This document shows positions 1 to 7,610 of a stretch of 20,950 nt of DNA, piece after piece. The first letter of the stretch is position 1. Each line of letters opens with the position of its first letter. The notes below the pieces were generated by a model. That model ran no database searches. It was not told the DNA's origin and saw only the letters and a list, made by a program, of their open reading frames with translations. Origin of the DNA: Lachnospiraceae bacterium (GTDB lineage Bacteria; Bacillota; Clostridia; Lachnospirales; Lachnospiraceae). The stretch lies in assembly GCA_004552595.1 (NCBI GenBank), contig SFNX01000029.1:1-20950 (forward strand). The letters are read 5' to 3'. Both the position numbers and the translations under genes were made by a program.

Positions 1-115
1 TACACACCCCGCGGGGCCAAATCTTATATTTTCACTTGATTTAGCCCCGCGTAACACTTGTGATACACACCCCGCGGGGCCAAATCTTATATTTTCACTC
101 GATTTAGCCCCGCGT
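1..115. repeat. Two direct copies of a GC-rich hairpin repeat
   Basis: Two nearly identical 51-bp units begin at 1 and 64 (period 63 bp) and differ by one base in the loop. Each folds into a stem-loop: CGCGGGGC (10-17; 73-80) pairs with GCCCCGCG (44-51; 107-114). After one mismatch, AAATC (19-23; 82-86) pairs with GATTT (38-42; 101-105), leaving a 14-nt AT-rich loop. There is no T-run, so these are not standard terminators. The GC-rich arms contrast with the AT-rich surroundings and suggest a dispersed REP-like element. The first copy touches the window edge, so more copies may lie upstream. No coding capacity is seen in 1-163. Confidence 0.85.
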
Positions 116-163
116 GAGATATGGGACAGGTATTCACTACACTCTTGTTAACGAAAAGTTCAT

Positions 164-192
164 TTGATAAAGGTATTTCGTGGGAATATAAT
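164..192 (+). promoter_or_regulatory. Sigma-A-type promoter for the gene at 231
   Basis: TTGATA at 164-169 and a perfect TATAAT at 187-192 are separated by 17 bp. Transcription would start near 199, about 30 nt before the ATG at 231. AAAGGA at 218-223 is the ribosome binding site. Confidence 0.75.
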
Positions 193-230
193 ATATAATT
201 AAATAAAATATTCAGATAAAGGATAATATT

Positions 231-980
231 ATGGCAGTAAGTGATGAAATACGAGAGCAGACTAATAAATTAAAGGATATGGATAATAAGCATAAGGCCG
301 AATATATCTGGACTTATTATAAGTGGTGGATACTTGGAACGATAGGCGCTATTGCTTTTGTAATATCGTTGGCGTCCGCGGTTATTAAAAACAGCAAGCC
401 TGTATATCTTGATGTTATGTTCCTTAATTCAACGGCCAACGAACAGGGTGACCTTTGCACGCTTGATACTGATTTTTTACAAGAATATAACGTGGATGAA
501 GGTGAATACAGGGCAAGCTTTGATTACACAACATATCTTGACAATAATGGAGGAAACCAGCAGTCGGTTGCCGGACAGGTTAAGGTTGTCTCGAAATATC
601 AGGCTGAAGAACTTGATGTTATATGCGGCCCTGACGAAGTGCTGAGTGATGCGGCCGATGTTGGCGGATATGCTAAATTGGAAGAAGTGCTCCCTGAGGG
701 AATGCTTGAAGAGCTGATTAACAAGGGCTATGAACCATATTATTATACTGAAAAGATTTATGACGACGATGCAGCTCCTGACAGTGAGGGTAAGCTTCCA
801 TTTACATATGGAGAAAAGTACATCGGGGGAATCTACGTTAATAATAGCCCGAAGTTATTTGGTGAAGACTCGCGATATCCGTACAACTCAGCACTTGAAG
901 ACAAGGTTGTTCTTGCAATTGCGTGGAACTCTCCTCATCTTGAGCATGCAATCCAGTTCCTGGAATATGTTACAAAATAA
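231..980 (+). CDS. Membrane-anchored protein of unknown function
   Basis: This 249-residue protein has no function I recognise. It has a charged cytoplasmic N-terminus (residues 1-30), one membrane segment (about 33-52, after a YYKWW motif at the membrane face) and an extracytoplasmic domain of about 195 residues. That domain is acidic and rich in Tyr and Asp. The segment order (a DVICGPDEVL strand, a helical EELINKG region, a final IQFLEYV helix) vaguely recalls a solute-binding-protein fold, but this is only an impression. Single-pass proteins with this layout seem common in Lachnospiraceae. The start is set by AAAGGA seven bases upstream. It has its own promoter (164-192). No terminator with a T-run follows, so it need not be cotranscribed with dapA, which has its own promoter and riboswitch. 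Confidence 0.8.
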   Translation: MAVSDEIREQTNKLKDMDNKHKAEYIWTYYKWWILGTIGAIAFVISLASAVIKNSKPVYLDVMFLNSTANEQGDLCTLDTDFLQEYNVDEGEYRASFDYTTYLDNNGGNQQSVAGQVKVVSKYQAEELDVICGPDEVLSDAADVGGYAKLEEVLPEGMLEELINKGYEPYYYTEKIYDDDAAPDSEGKLPFTYGEKYIGGIYVNNSPKLFGEDSRYPYNSALEDKVVLAIAWNSPHLEHAIQFLEYVTK

Positions 981-1139
981 TATAATATATTAGTAGTAAG
1001 GAAAAAGTAAGTCCTTAATCATTGCAAGGACCGGTACTGGTTTGAAAAACACTTGTTTTCCACTAGAACTTAATGAGGCACTTATTGACAGCAGGCAACG
1101 TGCAAGTATTGACCTTGCACATTCAATGTGGTAAATTAA
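981..1139 (+). other. Non-coding spacer with three hairpins
   Basis: No gene is seen here. Three inverted repeats stand out. GTCCTT (1011-1016) pairs with AAGGAC (1026-1031). A stem formed by CTGGT and GAAAA pairs with TTTTC and ACTAG around 1036-1073. GTGCAAG (1100-1106) pairs with CTTGCAC (1114-1120) with a 7-nt loop. None has a following T-run. The third overlaps the -35 box of the presumed dapA promoter and could be an operator. Confidence 0.5.
1109..1137 (+). promoter_or_regulatory. dapA: Probable promoter of the lysine riboswitch-dapA transcript
   Basis: TTGACC at 1109-1114 and TAAATT at 1132-1137 are 17 bp apart. This places the start near 1144, at the 5' arm of riboswitch stem P1. 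A second possible -35 (TTGACA, 1085-1090) has a poorer -10 partner. The GTGCAAG/CTTGCAC inverted repeat (1100-1120) covers the -35 box. Confidence 0.5.
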
Positions 1140-1348
1140 CACCTAGGTAGAGGTTGCGCCTCTCATCAGTAGGGTGTCGGATGCGGTCCGAGCAGATGAA
1201 CACACCTGAAAGGGTTGGGCGCCGAAAGGCTGAATTTGGGCATTTCAGTACTTGGGCATACATTTAACAGATGTATGACTGTCATCCGATAAATGTCGAG
1301 TTGGAGTACTACTATCGACTTTTTGGAACGGATGGGGGGCTATCTAAG
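1140..1348 (+). promoter_or_regulatory. Lysine riboswitch (L box) aptamer
   Basis: This is the lysine-sensing leader of dapA. P1 is formed by TAGGTAG (1144-1150) and CTATCTA (1340-1346). The conserved AGAGGT..GCG and AGTAGG segments follow P1, then GGGCGCCGAAAGGCTG in the core, and later CTGTCAT after P4. P4 is CATACAT with ATGTATG (about 1258-1278). P5 starts with CATCCG pairing with CGGATG and carries an inner GTCGA/TCGAC stem, making this arm longer than in the Bacillus subtilis lysC aptamer I know. The GGGGGGCTATC end matches the lysC form. Lysine binding should stabilise P1 and lead to termination at 1379-1406, lowering dapA expression when lysine is plentiful. Confidence 0.95.
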
Positions 1349-1406
1349 AAGTCGCGAATAATATAACGATTTTTTAGGGCCGCCTCGAGAGAGTAGCGGT
1401 TTTTTT
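1335..1406 (+). terminator. Riboswitch terminator and competing antiterminator
   Basis: Terminator: CCGC (1380-1383) pairs with GCGG (1396-1399) and CTC (1384-1386) with GAG (1391-1393), followed by T1400-1406. Antiterminator: CTAAGAAGTCG (1344-1354) pairs over 11 positions, two of them G-U, with CGATTTTTTAG (1367-1377). It is extended by GGGGGC (1335-1340) with GCCGCC (1379-1384), one mismatch. The antiterminator uses both the 3' arm of P1 and the left arm of the terminator, so lysine-bound and lysine-free states exclude each other. This is a transcriptional OFF switch. Confidence 0.85.
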
Positions 1407-1456
1407 GTGCGATATAATCAAACATAACCCATGGCAGTATTCAAAAGGAGGGAATC

Positions 1457-2341
1457 ATGTCAATATTTAAAGGAGCAGGCGTAGCAATTACAACTCCATT
1501 TTTAGCAAACGGTGAAGTGGACTACGACACTTTCAGAGACCAGATCGAGTATCAGATTCAGAACGGAACAGACGCAATTATTGTGTGCGGAACAACAGGT
1601 GAGGCTTCATGCTTATCTCACGAGGAGCACCTTGACTGCATTAAATTCTGCGTTGAGGTAGTTAACAAGAGAATTCCTGTTATAGCAGGCACAGGTTCTA
1701 ACTGCACGGAAACAGCGATTTATTTATCAACAGAAGCTGAGAAATACGGGGTTGACGGCCTTCTTGTCGTTACTCCTTACTATAACAAAGCAACTCAGAA
1801 GGGCCTTATCGAGCACTACACAATGGTAGCTAATTCAGTAAAGCTTCCTATCATTATGTACAATGTTCCATCAAGAACAGGCTGCAATATTTTACCTGAG
1901 ACAGCTGCTAAATTATGCAAAAACGTGCCGAATATTGTTGGCATTAAAGAGGCTTCAGGAGACATTTCCCAGGTTGCAAAGGTTGCACTTCTCTGTGGGG
2001 ATGACATCGATATTTACTCAGGAAACGATGATCAGATTATTCCAATTCTTGCACTTGGCGGCAAGGGAGTAATCTCAGTTCTTTCAAACGTTGCACCGAA
2101 GCAGACTCATGACATCTGTCAGGCATTTTTCGATGGAGACACAGCTAAGGCTGCAAAACTTCAGATTGAAGCAATTCCGCTTGTAGGAGCTTTATTCTGC
2201 GAAGTTAACCCAATCCCTGTTAAGAAAGCAATAGAGCTTCAGGGCAGAGACACAGGTGTTGTAAGACGCCCATTAACTGAGATGGAGTCGCAGAATGCAG
2301 AGAGACTTAAGAAAGAGATGCAGGCTTATAACGTGCTTTAA
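1457..2341 (+). CDS. dapA: 4-hydroxy-tetrahydrodipicolinate synthase (DapA)
   Basis: DapA condenses pyruvate with aspartate semialdehyde, the first committed step to diaminopimelate and lysine, in the cytoplasm. The 294 residues match the usual family length and form a TIM barrel. Visible signatures are GTTGEA (45-50, Thr46 of the proton relay), YY (108-109), YNVPSRTG (135-142, with Tyr135 and Arg140) and VGIKEASGD with the Schiff-base Lys164. A strong AAAAGGAGGG site precedes the ATG. Expression is controlled by the lysine riboswitch in its leader, which fits lysine feedback on the pathway. dapB follows after 98 bases with no promoter or terminator that I can see, so the two probably form an operon. 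Confidence 0.97.
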   Translation: MSIFKGAGVAITTPFLANGEVDYDTFRDQIEYQIQNGTDAIIVCGTTGEASCLSHEEHLDCIKFCVEVVNKRIPVIAGTGSNCTETAIYLSTEAEKYGVDGLLVVTPYYNKATQKGLIEHYTMVANSVKLPIIMYNVPSRTGCNILPETAAKLCKNVPNIVGIKEASGDISQVAKVALLCGDDIDIYSGNDDQIIPILALGGKGVISVLSNVAPKQTHDICQAFFDGDTAKAAKLQIEAIPLVGALFCEVNPIPVKKAIELQGRDTGVVRRPLTEMESQNAERLKKEMQAYNVL

Positions 2342-2439
2342 GGGGTGTTATGCAACTGACGCCTTCAATCAGTGGCAGAGGTACACTACCAACGACAAAT
2401 GATATTTTGTGAATAACCTTGTAGTAAAAGAGGAACAAG

Positions 2440-3195
2440 ATGGTTAGAATGATTATGCACGGCTGTAACGGTCGAATGGGACAGATGATTACCGGAATCG
2501 TTGATAGAGACGATGAAATCCGAATTGTTGCAGGCGTAGATATTAACGACAAACAGCTTAATGATTATCCGGTTTTTAAATCGATTAATGACGTGAATGT
2601 TGAGGCAGACGTAGTTGTTGACTTCGGTGCGACAGTGGCGATTGACAATCTTCTTTCATGGTGCAAAAATACGAAAACTCCATGTGTTGTCTGCACGACA
2701 GGCTTGTCGGAAGAACAGATTGCAAATGTGTCTAAGACCGCAGAGTCTGTGGCAATGCTTCGTTCTGCGAATATGTCACTTGGAATCAACACATTAATAA
2801 AGCTCCTTAAGGATGCGGCAAATGTATTTGCTCCTGCTGGCTTTGATGTTGAGGTAGTTGAGAAGCACCATAAGATGAAGCTTGATGCACCATCAGGTAC
2901 AGCAATTGCACTTGCAGATGCAGTTAATGAGGCGAGAAATAACGAGTACACATATGTTTATGACAGAAGTGGCAGACGTCAGGTCAGGGACGAAAAGGAA
3001 ATCGGTATTTCAGCCGTTCGCGGCGGCACAATTGTCGGCGAACATGATGTTATTTTTGCAGGAGAAGACGAGGTAATCACATTCTCGCACACTGCTTATT
3101 CAAGAGCTGTATTTGCCAAGGGTGCAATCCAGGCTGCTAAATTCCTTTACAATAAGGAACCGGGCCTTTATACCATGGCTGATGTTGTTAAATAA
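2440..3195 (+). CDS. dapB: 4-hydroxy-tetrahydrodipicolinate reductase (DapB)
   Basis: DapB reduces the DapA product with NAD(P)H, the next step to diaminopimelate and lysine. The protein has 251 residues, a normal length. The N-terminal Rossmann motif GCNGRMGQ is at 8-15, and CTTGLSEEQ is at 85-93. The catalytic and substrate-binding stretch EKHHKMKLDAPSGTA is at 141-155 and includes the active-site His and Lys of the family. AGAGGA (2429-2434) lies five bases before the ATG. It is probably cotranscribed with dapA and so also under lysine control. The 98-base spacer between them (2342-2439) shows nothing clear. Confidence 0.96.
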   Translation: MVRMIMHGCNGRMGQMITGIVDRDDEIRIVAGVDINDKQLNDYPVFKSINDVNVEADVVVDFGATVAIDNLLSWCKNTKTPCVVCTTGLSEEQIANVSKTAESVAMLRSANMSLGINTLIKLLKDAANVFAPAGFDVEVVEKHHKMKLDAPSGTAIALADAVNEARNNEYTYVYDRSGRRQVRDEKEIGISAVRGGTIVGEHDVIFAGEDEVITFSHTAYSRAVFAKGAIQAAKFLYNKEPGLYTMADVVK

Positions 3196-3221
3196 AAATT
3201 ACATATAATAATGTTTAATAA

Positions 3222-3278
3222 AATAGTGTATAGCCACAAATGCTATACACTATTCATGCATTATAAAATGATAATGCA
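3222..3278 (+). promoter_or_regulatory. Two adjacent perfect hairpins upstream of fbp
   Basis: AATAGTGTATAGC (3222-3234) and GCTATACACTATT (3242-3254) form a perfect 13-bp stem with a 7-nt loop. Two bases later, TGCATTAT (3257-3264) and ATAATGCA (3271-3278) form a perfect 8-bp stem with a 6-nt loop. There is no T-run, so a standard terminator for dapB is unlikely. A TATAAT (3204-3209) just upstream lacks a good -35 box. If it is used, the hairpins would sit at the very 5' end of the fbp mRNA and could protect or control it. An operator role on DNA is equally possible. Confidence 0.6.
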
Positions 3279-3302
3279 AATAGAACAAACCGGGACGTAT
3301 TC

Positions 3303-5255
3303 ATGGACGATAACGAAATAAGATTTTTAAAACTTTTAAGAGAGCAGTATCCGACGATTGCCCAGGCATCGACGGAAATAATAAACCTCCAGTCAATCCT
3401 TAACCTCCCAAAGGCGACTGAGCACTTTATGACCGATATTCACGGGGAGTATGAACAGTTTATTCATGTACTCAACAACGGCTCGGGCTCAATCAGACGT
3501 AAGATTGACGAGGAATTCGGCAACACTCTTTCAGAGAAGGACAAAAAGTCACTTGCGACTTTAATCTATTACCCGGAAGAGAAGCTTGAGATAGTTTTGT
3601 CGACAGAGGATAACATTAACGACTGGTACAAAATCACTCTTCACAGACTCGTCCAGATTACTAAGCGAGTAGCTTCCAAGTACACAAGGTCGAAAGTCAG
3701 AAAGGCGCTCCCTAAGGACTTTGCCTATGTTATTGAAGAACTTATTACCGAAAAGGAAGAAGTCCAGAATAAGGAAGCATATTATAACGAAATTATTCAC
3801 ACGATAATCAAAATCGACAGAGCTCCTGAATTCATTGTGGCAATTTGCAACCTGATCAGAAGACTTGTTATCGACCATTTGCACATTATCGGCGACATTT
3901 TTGACAGAGGTCCCGGACCTCACATTGTTATGGACAAGCTCATGAGTCATCATTCAATTGATGTGCAGTGGGGGAACCATGACGTGCTGTGGATGGGTGC
4001 TGCGGCGGGATCGACTGCCTGCATTGCAACGGTTTTAAGAATCGCGGCGCGTTACGGAAATCTTGATACAATCGAGGAAGGCTACGGCATTAATCTGATT
4101 CCGCTTGCGACTTTTGCGATGGATACGTATGCAGATACAGATTTGTCCCGATTTTCGCTTAAGCTTTCAAAGGAAAAGGACCAGACCGATTACAAGCTTG
4201 AAGTGATGATGCACAAGGCGATTACGATTATCCAGTTTAAATTAGAGGGTCAGCTCATTAAGAGAAACCCTGAATTTGAGATGGATGACAGGCTGTTGCT
4301 TGATAAAATCGACCGCATAAATAACACTGTTATTATTAACAAAAAATCATACGACATGCTTGATATGGATTTTCCGACTGTAGATAAAGACGATCCATAT
4401 GCGCTTTCTAAGGAAGAGGAAATCGTAGTTGAGAAGATTAAGCATGCCTTCACGCATTCTGAGAAGCTGCAAAGACACATAAGATTCTTATACACAAAGG
4501 GCAGCATGTACAAGATTTACAATTCAAATCTTTTGTACCACGGATGTGTGCCGCTTGATGAAAACGGCGAATTCAAGAAGGTTAGGATTTTTGGAGGCGA
4601 TTACTCAGGCAAGGCACTCTATGACGTGCTTGAGCATTATGCAAGAAAGGGCTTTTTTTCGAAAAATCCTGAAAACAAGAGAAAAGGAGAGGACATACTG
4701 TATTACATATGGGCCAATCCGAATTCGCCTGTGTTTGGCAAGGACAAAATGGCGACATTTGAGACTTACTTCGTAGAAGACAAGGAAGTAAGGAAAGAAA
4801 AGAAAAACAAATACTACGAGCTTCTTGATGATGAGAAGACAGTAGATAAAATACTTAAGGAATTCTCGCTCGACCCGCGCTATTCGCACATTATTAACGG
4901 GCATGTACCGGTTGAGCAGAAGAACGGCGAAAACCCTGTAAAATGCGGCGGAAAGCTTATGATTATTGACGGAGGCTTTTCCAAGGCTTACCAGGGCAAG
5001 ACCGGAATCGCCGGCTACACGCTTGTATTCAGCTCGCACGGCATGAGAATTGCAGCGCATAAGCCATTTGAATCTAAGGAAGAGGCAATCAGAAACGAGA
5101 CCGACGTTTACTCAGATAACATTTTGGTTGAGACTCCGAACTTCAGGCTTCGCGTAGCCGACACCGACACAGGAAACGCTATCAGAGACTCAATCGCAGA
5201 GCTTGAAAATCTGCTTAAAGCATATAGAGACGGAACATTATCGGAAAAGGAATAA
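3303..5255 (+). CDS. fbp: Fructose-1,6-bisphosphatase, class III
   Basis: This gluconeogenic enzyme hydrolyses fructose 1,6-bisphosphate to fructose 6-phosphate. The 650-residue length and sequence fit the Firmicute class III family. That family belongs to the calcineurin-like metallophosphatases, not to the E. coli Fbp fold. Metal-site motifs are visible: TDIHGEYEQF near 44-53, GDIFDRGPGP near 197-206, WGNHDVLWMG near 223-232, and NGHVPVEQKNGE with GGKLMIIDGGFS towards the C-terminus. The Shine-Dalgarno sequence before the ATG is poor, which together with the hairpins 25 nt upstream suggests limited or regulated translation. The next gene starts one base after its stop. Confidence 0.96.
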   Translation: MDDNEIRFLKLLREQYPTIAQASTEIINLQSILNLPKATEHFMTDIHGEYEQFIHVLNNGSGSIRRKIDEEFGNTLSEKDKKSLATLIYYPEEKLEIVLSTEDNINDWYKITLHRLVQITKRVASKYTRSKVRKALPKDFAYVIEELITEKEEVQNKEAYYNEIIHTIIKIDRAPEFIVAICNLIRRLVIDHLHIIGDIFDRGPGPHIVMDKLMSHHSIDVQWGNHDVLWMGAAAGSTACIATVLRIAARYGNLDTIEEGYGINLIPLATFAMDTYADTDLSRFSLKLSKEKDQTDYKLEVMMHKAITIIQFKLEGQLIKRNPEFEMDDRLLLDKIDRINNTVIINKKSYDMLDMDFPTVDKDDPYALSKEEEIVVEKIKHAFTHSEKLQRHIRFLYTKGSMYKIYNSNLLYHGCVPLDENGEFKKVRIFGGDYSGKALYDVLEHYARKGFFSKNPENKRKGEDILYYIWANPNSPVFGKDKMATFETYFVEDKEVRKEKKNKYYELLDDEKTVDKILKEFSLDPRYSHIINGHVPVEQKNGENPVKCGGKLMIIDGGFSKAYQGKTGIAGYTLVFSSHGMRIAAHKPFESKEEAIRNETDVYSDNILVETPNFRLRVADTDTGNAIRDSIAELENLLKAYRDGTLSEKE

Positions 5256-5256
5256 T

Positions 5257-6027
5257 ATGAAGTTCAGACCATGCATTGATATTCATAATGGCCATGTGGT
5301 ACAAATTGTCGGCTCCTCGTTACGGGATGAAAACGACAGTGCACAAAACAACTTTGTCTCAGAAAAAGACAGCGCATATTATGCAAATCTCTATAAAGAG
5401 AATGGCTTAAGCGGCGGTCACATTATAATATTAAACGGTAAGGACTCAGAATATTACGAAGCCACAAAGGCAGAAGCCGTAAAAGCGTTACAGACTTACA
5501 AAGGCGGAATGCAAATTGGCGGTGGAATTACCGATAAAAACGCCGAAGAATATATTTTAGCAGGCGCAAGTCACATAATTGTCACATCTTATGTTTTCAG
5601 TGACGGAAAAATATGTTATAATAATCTAAATCGGCTGAATTCAGCTGTTGGTAGGGAACACATTTGTTTAGATGTCAGCTGCAGAATGCGCAATGGCAAG
5701 TATTATGTAGTAACTGACAGATGGCAGAAGTTTACAGATGTCGTTTTGGATGAAAATTTAATTGTTAGTTTGTCTGAATATTGTGATGAGCTGCTTGTTC
5801 ACGCTGTAGATGTTGAAGGCAGGAAAGCAGGAATTAATGCAACGATTGCGGGAATTCTTGAAAAGAGTCCGATTCCTGTTACTTATGCGGGTGGAATTTC
5901 ATCGCTTGATGATATTGCAAAGATACGCAGTATAGGTAATAATAAAATTGATTTTACTATAGGTACTGCTCTTAACATATTTGGCGGCGACCTTGATCTT
6001 ATGGAGGTTATCAGATGTACTCAATAA
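5257..6027 (+). CDS. hisA: HisA isomerase of the eukaryotic HIS6 type
   Basis: This is predicted to be the ProFAR isomerase of histidine synthesis, an Amadori rearrangement in a TIM barrel. The start is placed at ATG 5257 (256 residues): GGAAAAGG (5243-5250) is six bases upstream, and an earlier in-frame ATG at 5203 lies deep inside fbp. Features are RPCIDIHNGHVVQIVG (4-19, Asp8 as probable catalytic base), IGGGI (87-91), CLDVSCR (137-143), HAVDVEG (182-188, Asp185 as probable acid), YAGGIS (210-215) and TIGTAL (234-239). The pattern IDIHNG..VQIVG..NFVS..YYANLYKENG follows yeast HIS6 far more closely than ordinary bacterial HisA. No other his gene is nearby. The last 13 bases overlap the next gene. 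Confidence 0.88.
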   Translation: MKFRPCIDIHNGHVVQIVGSSLRDENDSAQNNFVSEKDSAYYANLYKENGLSGGHIIILNGKDSEYYEATKAEAVKALQTYKGGMQIGGGITDKNAEEYILAGASHIIVTSYVFSDGKICYNNLNRLNSAVGREHICLDVSCRMRNGKYYVVTDRWQKFTDVVLDENLIVSLSEYCDELLVHAVDVEGRKAGINATIAGILEKSPIPVTYAGGISSLDDIAKIRSIGNNKIDFTIGTALNIFGGDLDLMEVIRCTQ

Positions 6028-7136
6028 TGATTGTTGATGACAACGAAACAGAACTTGTCATAGCACAGAAAACCTTACAAGATAATTATCGCGTCATCCC
6101 CATGAACAATCCGAAGTCTGCGCTTACAAGACTTTCGAAAGCAACTGTTCCGGATATGATTATTCTTGACGTTGAAATGCCTGTTATCAACGGCTTTGAA
6201 ATGATGACAAGAATAAGAACATCCGATAAGACGAAAAACGTTCCGGTCATTTTTTTATCGGGCAATGTTGACAATGCAACAGAGCTTGAGTGCTACAGAC
6301 TTGGTGCCGTTGATTTCATCAGAAAGCCGATAGTTCCTGATCTCCTTAAGAAGAGAGTAGAGCTGCAGGCAGAGTTACTTGAATACAAAAGATCAATCGA
6401 AGAGAAGACATCAGGACTTCAGCAGACTGCCAACTATTATGCAGAGAATGCAATGAGGCTTGAGTATTTCATCATCGGTATTATCACAGACCTTATTGCT
6501 GAAAAGGATTCATACACAGGAACACATAACATCGGAGTTTCTAAGTATTTTGAAATTCTCTTAAGAGAGATGCTCGTGTCGGGAATTAATTACGGAATCG
6601 ATCCGTCGGATTTTGAAATTATCATCTTATCATCAAGACTTCATGATATGGGTAAAATCGGCGTACCGGATTACGTTTTACAAAAGCAGGGTAAGTACAC
6701 TGACGAAGAATTTATGATGATGAAAAGACATACAGTGCTTGCCGCAAGTTCAATTCAGAAGTATGCATACCTTCTGCCGAACAACAAGTTTTTGACATAC
6801 AGTTATCAGATGGCAAGATATCATCATGAAAGATTTGACGGACAGGGATATCCTGACAGACTCCCGGGACAGAACATTCCGATACTGGCGAGAATTCTTG
6901 CAGTAGCAGACGTTTATGAAGCACTTACTGCAGAGCGTTCATATAAAAAGGCAATGAGTCACGAGCAGGCATACAACATTATTACACAGGGCGCCGGAGT
7001 GCAGTTTGACCCTACAGTTGTTGCCGCTTTCCAACGTGTTCATGAAGATATTGCACAGGAATCGATTAAGCTTAAAGCACAGTTTGCACAGTTTAATAAG
7101 CAGGCAGCCGCTGCTCAGATGCAAAAACCGATGTAA
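6015..7136 (+). CDS. Response regulator with HD-GYP domain (c-di-GMP phosphodiesterase)
   Basis: The 373-residue cytoplasmic protein has a receiver domain (1-120) with acidic pair D8-D9, phosphoacceptor D52 in ILDVEMP, S82 and K104. A helical linker (about 115-150) is followed by an HD-GYP domain (about 150-345). Catalytic motifs are intact: RLHDMGKIGVPD (209-220, H210-D211), H239, HHERFDGQGYP (270-280, with H270-H271), and ILAVADVYEALTAERSYK. HD-GYP domains cleave cyclic di-GMP, so phosphorylation probably tunes its breakdown. GGAGG (6002-6006) precedes the ATG, which overlaps the hisA stop region by 13 bases and implies translational coupling. No histidine kinase is next to it, so it is an orphan here. 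A tail of Gln and Ala residues (353-373) ends the protein. Confidence 0.93.
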   Translation: MYSIMIVDDNETELVIAQKTLQDNYRVIPMNNPKSALTRLSKATVPDMIILDVEMPVINGFEMMTRIRTSDKTKNVPVIFLSGNVDNATELECYRLGAVDFIRKPIVPDLLKKRVELQAELLEYKRSIEEKTSGLQQTANYYAENAMRLEYFIIGIITDLIAEKDSYTGTHNIGVSKYFEILLREMLVSGINYGIDPSDFEIIILSSRLHDMGKIGVPDYVLQKQGKYTDEEFMMMKRHTVLAASSIQKYAYLLPNNKFLTYSYQMARYHHERFDGQGYPDRLPGQNIPILARILAVADVYEALTAERSYKKAMSHEQAYNIITQGAGVQFDPTVVAAFQRVHEDIAQESIKLKAQFAQFNKQAAAAQMQKPM

Positions 7137-7234
7137 GGATAATATTCAATTTGCATCAAAGCATATGTAGAACGAATAAATAAGACGGTAAAGCATTTAT
7201 TAGCTTTATTGATATATTTTATGGAGGTACTGTT

Positions 7235-7432
7235 ATGACAGGTACAGTTAAATGGTTTAACAACCAGAAAGGTTACGGATTCATTTCTGACGAAGCAGGA
7301 AATGATGTTTTCGTACACTACTCAGGACTTAACATGGAAGGATTCAAGTCACTTGACGAGGGCGCTAAGGTTGAGTTTGATGTAGTTCAGGGCGAAAAAG
7401 GACCTCAGGCAACAAACGTTACAAAGCTTTAA
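7235..7432 (+). CDS. csp: Cold-shock domain protein (CspA family)
   Basis: This 65-residue single-domain protein binds single-stranded RNA or DNA and melts mRNA structure. RNP1 (KGYGFIS, 12-18) and RNP2 (DVFVHY, 24-29) are intact, as is the VKWFN start. ATGGAGGT with GGAGG at 7223-7227 is a strong site seven bases before the ATG. The 98-base leader contains a small hairpin (TAAAGC 7189-7194 with GCTTTA 7203-7208). I see no clear promoter in it, although csp genes usually have their own. A strong terminator follows at 7515. Confidence 0.97.
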   Translation: MTGTVKWFNNQKGYGFISDEAGNDVFVHYSGLNMEGFKSLDEGAKVEFDVVQGEKGPQATNVTKL

Positions 7433-7514
7433 TCTTACATAATTTGCATTTTTTCTAATACATCTTGGGATTAAAGTTTTCAATATATGTTAGGAATAGC
7501 TGTTAGAAAGATTT

Positions 7515-7543
7515 AAAAAGAGACGGGTCACCCGTCTCTTTTT
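7515..7543 (+). terminator. Strong intrinsic terminator after csp
   Basis: AAAAAGAGACGGG (7515-7527) and CCCGTCTCTTTTT (7531-7543) form a perfect 13-bp stem with loop TCA. The A-run on one side and T-run on the other make it work in both directions. It separates csp from the envelope and pilus unit. The 82 bases between the csp stop and the hairpin show nothing else. Confidence 0.95.
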
Positions 7544-7581
7544 GTGTGTCAAATCAGATATAACGCCTTAACTGCTCGCTA

Positions 7582-7610
7582 TTGATTATGTAAACGTTTT
7601 GGGTTAAAAT
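7582..7610 (+). promoter_or_regulatory. Promoter of the envelope and pilus unit
   Basis: TTGATT (7582-7587) and TAAAAT (7605-7610) have a 17-bp spacer, putting the start near 7617. It lies just after a strong terminator and before a long run of same-strand genes. The next clear terminator is not inside the window, so this may drive everything up to the pilus genes. Confidence 0.65.

Noticed and set aside
3204..3209. Firm promoter call for fbp at TATAAT
   Set aside because: No acceptable -35 box lies 16-18 bp upstream, so it is mentioned only as a possibility.
3222..3254. Intrinsic terminator after dapB
   Set aside because: The stem is perfect but AT-rich and not followed by a T-run.
4605..5060. 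151-codon open frame on the minus strand inside fbp
   Set aside because: Its sequence has no protein-like domain, and the opposite strand encodes conserved Fbp motifs.
5203..5256. Upstream ATG start for hisA giving 18 extra residues
   Set aside because: It would overlap fbp by more than 50 bases, and the extra residues do not match the family. ATG 5257 has a good ribosome site.
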